A stretch of 13,958 bases of DNA from Chloroflexota bacterium (lineage in GTDB: Bacteria > Chloroflexota > UBA5177 > JANWHV01), in the NCBI GenBank assembly GCA_025924845.1, contig JAICHN010000088.1, positions 1 to 13,958 on the forward strand, written 5' to 3'. Shown here piece after piece: positions 12,362 to 13,958 of the stretch. The first letter of the stretch is position 1, and each line of letters starts with the position of its first letter. Made by a program: the position numbers and the translations under genes. A model generated the notes under the pieces. It had not been told where the DNA came from. It made no database searches and saw nothing but the letters and a program-made list of their open reading frames with translations.

Positions 12362-13958
12362 ATGGGCGAACCAAGATCGACGGATCTCGATCAGGCTTAT
12401 CGCCTCGCGGCTACCCAGGTGGTAGTCATGCTTGAAGGCGACGTCGACCGCGGCTTGACCGAGCAGGAGGCCGCTCGGCGTTTGCGTCACTATGGTGCCA
12501 ATGTCCTGCACGCGGTGCCGCCCGTACCCGCCTGGCGCAAATTCGCGGCGCAGTTTCAGAGCCCGCTGGTGGTGTTGCTGCTGATCGCTACGTTGGTCTC
12601 GCTGACCGTGTGGCTCATCGAACGCGAGTCGTCCGTGCCCTATGAAGCCGCGGCAATCTTCGTGATCGTCCTGATCAACGCCGGCCTGGGCTACTTCCAG
12701 GAGGAGCGCGCTGAACAGGCCGTGGCCGCCCTGCGGGCCATGTCGGCGGCGACAGCGACAGTCCTCCGCGACGGCAGTCGACGGCAGATCCCGGCCTCGG
12801 AGTTGGTGCCCGGTGACCTCCTGCTGGTCGATGAGGGCGCTGCTATTGCCGCCGATGCACGGCTGGTGGCCGTCACCGCCCTGCAGGCCGCCGAGGCAAG
12901 CCTGACCGGTGAGAGTTTGCCTTGCGCAAAGGACAGCGCGCCGATCGCCGCGGCGGTCGGCATCGGAGATCGCCACAACATGGTCTATGGCGGTACGACA
13001 GTCTCTCGTGGACACGGCCGGGCGGTGGTGACGGCGACCGGGATGCAGACCGAGATGGGCAAGGTCGCCCATCTGCTTGAGCTGACCACGGAAGAAGCAA
13101 CTCCCCTGCAGCGGGAGATTGCCCGGGTGAGCGCCACTCTGGGATGGGTAGTACTCGCCATCGCGGGCGTGATCGTCGCCACCGTCCTGCTGATCGAGAA
13201 GCCGCGGTCGGGGTCGGCCCTGATCGACGTGCTTATCCTGGGGGTCGCCCTGGCGGTCGCGGCGGTGCCGGAGGGGTTGGCGACTACCCTGACTATCGTT
13301 CTTGCCCTGGGCATGCAACGCATGGCGAAACGACACGTGATCATCCGCAAGCTCTCCGCCGTCGAGACGCTGGGGTCGGCTACCGTCATCGCCACGGACA
13401 AGACCGGTACGCTGACCAAGAACGAGATGACTGTTCGCACGCTCATCACCGCGAGCGGTCGGGTGGACATCACGGGAAGCGGCTACGCGCCCGAAGGCGC
13501 TGTGCTCAGTGCGGGAGAGGCCATCGCCGCGGGACCGTTGAGGACCGAAGTCATGGAGATCCTGCCGGCCGCCGAACGGGCCAGCAATGCGGTGCTGCAA
13601 CGGCACGAGGGCAATTGGGTCATCCACGGTGACCCGACCGAGGGCGCCCTGCTGGTCGCGGCGCGTAAAGCGGGACTGTACACGGAGACACTGGACAGCC
13701 GCTTCAGGCGCGTGGGAGAAGTACCGTTCTCATCCGAGCGCAAACTCATGAGCACGATGCATGAGGATATCGAGCGACCTGGACAAGCGGTCGTCTTCGT
13801 CAAAGGCGCCCCTGACATGCTGCTCGAGCGCTGCGGATACGAACAGGTGGGCGCCGAGGTGCGCCCGCTGACCACCGAACGGCGCGCCGCGATCCAGGCG
13901 GCGCTGGAATCACTGGCGAGCGAGGCCATGCGCACCCTCGGCGTAGCCACCCGCCTAC
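12362..13958 (+). CDS. P2-type cation ATPase, calcium-pump/CtpF-like (3' partial)
   Basis: This is a membrane ion pump of the P2 (SERCA/PMCA-like) class; 532 codons are present before the window ends. A cation-ATPase N-terminal domain (GLTEQEAARRLRHYGANVL, about 31-49) precedes helices 1-2 (about 67-110). The actuator loop has TGES (182-185), helix 4 has the PEGL motif (303-306) typical of calcium-type pumps, and the phosphorylation site is Asp346 (DKTGTLTKNEM). The nucleotide domain follows, with the KGAP motif near its end. Helices 5-10, which hold more ion ligands, are off the edge, so the ion (Ca, Mn, Na/K) cannot be settled. The ATG at 12362 has AAGGAG 11 nt upstream; a TTG two codons earlier is better spaced. 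In M. tuberculosis the P2 ATPase CtpF belongs to the DosR regulon, a suggestive parallel. Confidence 0.95.
   Translation, partial: MGEPRSTDLDQAYRLAATQVVVMLEGDVDRGLTEQEAARRLRHYGANVLHAVPPVPAWRKFAAQFQSPLVVLLLIATLVSLTVWLIERESSVPYEAAAIFVIVLINAGLGYFQEERAEQAVAALRAMSAATATVLRDGSRRQIPASELVPGDLLLVDEGAAIAADARLVAVTALQAAEASLTGESLPCAKDSAPIAAAVGIGDRHNMVYGGTTVSRGHGRAVVTATGMQTEMGKVAHLLELTTEEATPLQREIARVSATLGWVVLAIAGVIVATVLLIEKPRSGSALIDVLILGVALAVAAVPEGLATTLTIVLALGMQRMAKRHVIIRKLSAVETLGSATVIATDKTGTLTKNEMTVRTLITASGRVDITGSGYAPEGAVLSAGEAIAAGPLRTEVMEILPAAERASNAVLQRHEGNWVIHGDPTEGALLVAARKAGLYTETLDSRFRRVGEVPFSSERKLMSTMHEDIERPGQAVVFVKGAPDMLLERCGYEQVGAEVRPLTTERRAAIQAALESLASEAMRTLGVATRL

Noticed and set aside
12155..13627. 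490-codon open frame on the minus strand
   Set aside because: It lies antisense to the P2 ATPase, whose motifs (TGES, PEGL, DKTGTLT) are all intact on the plus strand. The antisense product is rich in Arg, Gly, His and Gln without any domain pattern, as expected of a GC-rich shadow frame.
1..13958. CRISPR array, IS element, integrase, tRNA or rRNA
   Set aside because: No regularly spaced repeats, transposase or integrase motifs, terminal inverted repeats with target duplications, or tRNA-like folds were seen on either strand.

Overview
The window is GC-rich bacterial DNA carrying an accessory stress and dormancy island. No rRNA, tRNA, IS element, phage gene or CRISPR array was seen. Gene style (short well-spaced units on both strands, clear AGGAGG-type ribosome sites, a one-GAF NarL-type sensor kinase, triple-BON protein, tandem USP, PRC-barrel protein, DUF4389 protein and two P-type ATPases) suggests Chloroflexota, perhaps Thermomicrobia-like. 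That placement comes from protein style, not from a marker gene.

Layout. 1-1092 (+): 3' part of a GAF/HisKA_3 sensor histidine kinase, cut by the window edge. 1186-3649 (-): response regulator, Hsp20 and triple-BON protein, each with its own upstream space. 3965-4929 (+): three small proteins, the third a classical C2H2 zinc finger, rare in bacteria. 5085-7563 (-): a solitary CpaF/TadA-type ATPase followed by a tandem universal stress protein. 7871-8500 (+): PRC-barrel protein, divergent from CpaF. 8871-9862 (+): a 62-aa protein, an apparently internally deleted DUF4389 membrane protein and a 77-aa membrane protein. 9974-11887 (-): P1B-type heavy-metal ATPase. 12362 to the end (+): P2-type (calcium-like) ATPase, cut by the right edge.

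How the genes may work together. A GAF sensor kinase, a NarL/DevR-type regulator, an alpha-crystallin chaperone, a tandem USP and a CtpF-like P2 ATPase recall the mycobacterial DosR (hypoxia/NO dormancy) regulon. I infer that the kinase and regulator sense redox, gas or energy state and switch on protective genes: Hsp20 for aggregation, USP for ATP-linked stress, BON and PRC proteins for envelope or unknown roles, and ATPases for ion balance.

Regulatory DNA supports shared control. A dyad with core AGGT-N5-ACCT occurs three times, all intergenic: two copies upstream of hsp20 and one between cpaF and the PRC-barrel gene. Separately, a sequence matching the DosR consensus at 14 of 20 positions lies just upstream of the BON gene, and an inverted pair of AGGGGACTG arms lies between hsp20 and BON. 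The regulator has Thr at position 104, where receiver domains normally carry a conserved Lys, so it may signal atypically.
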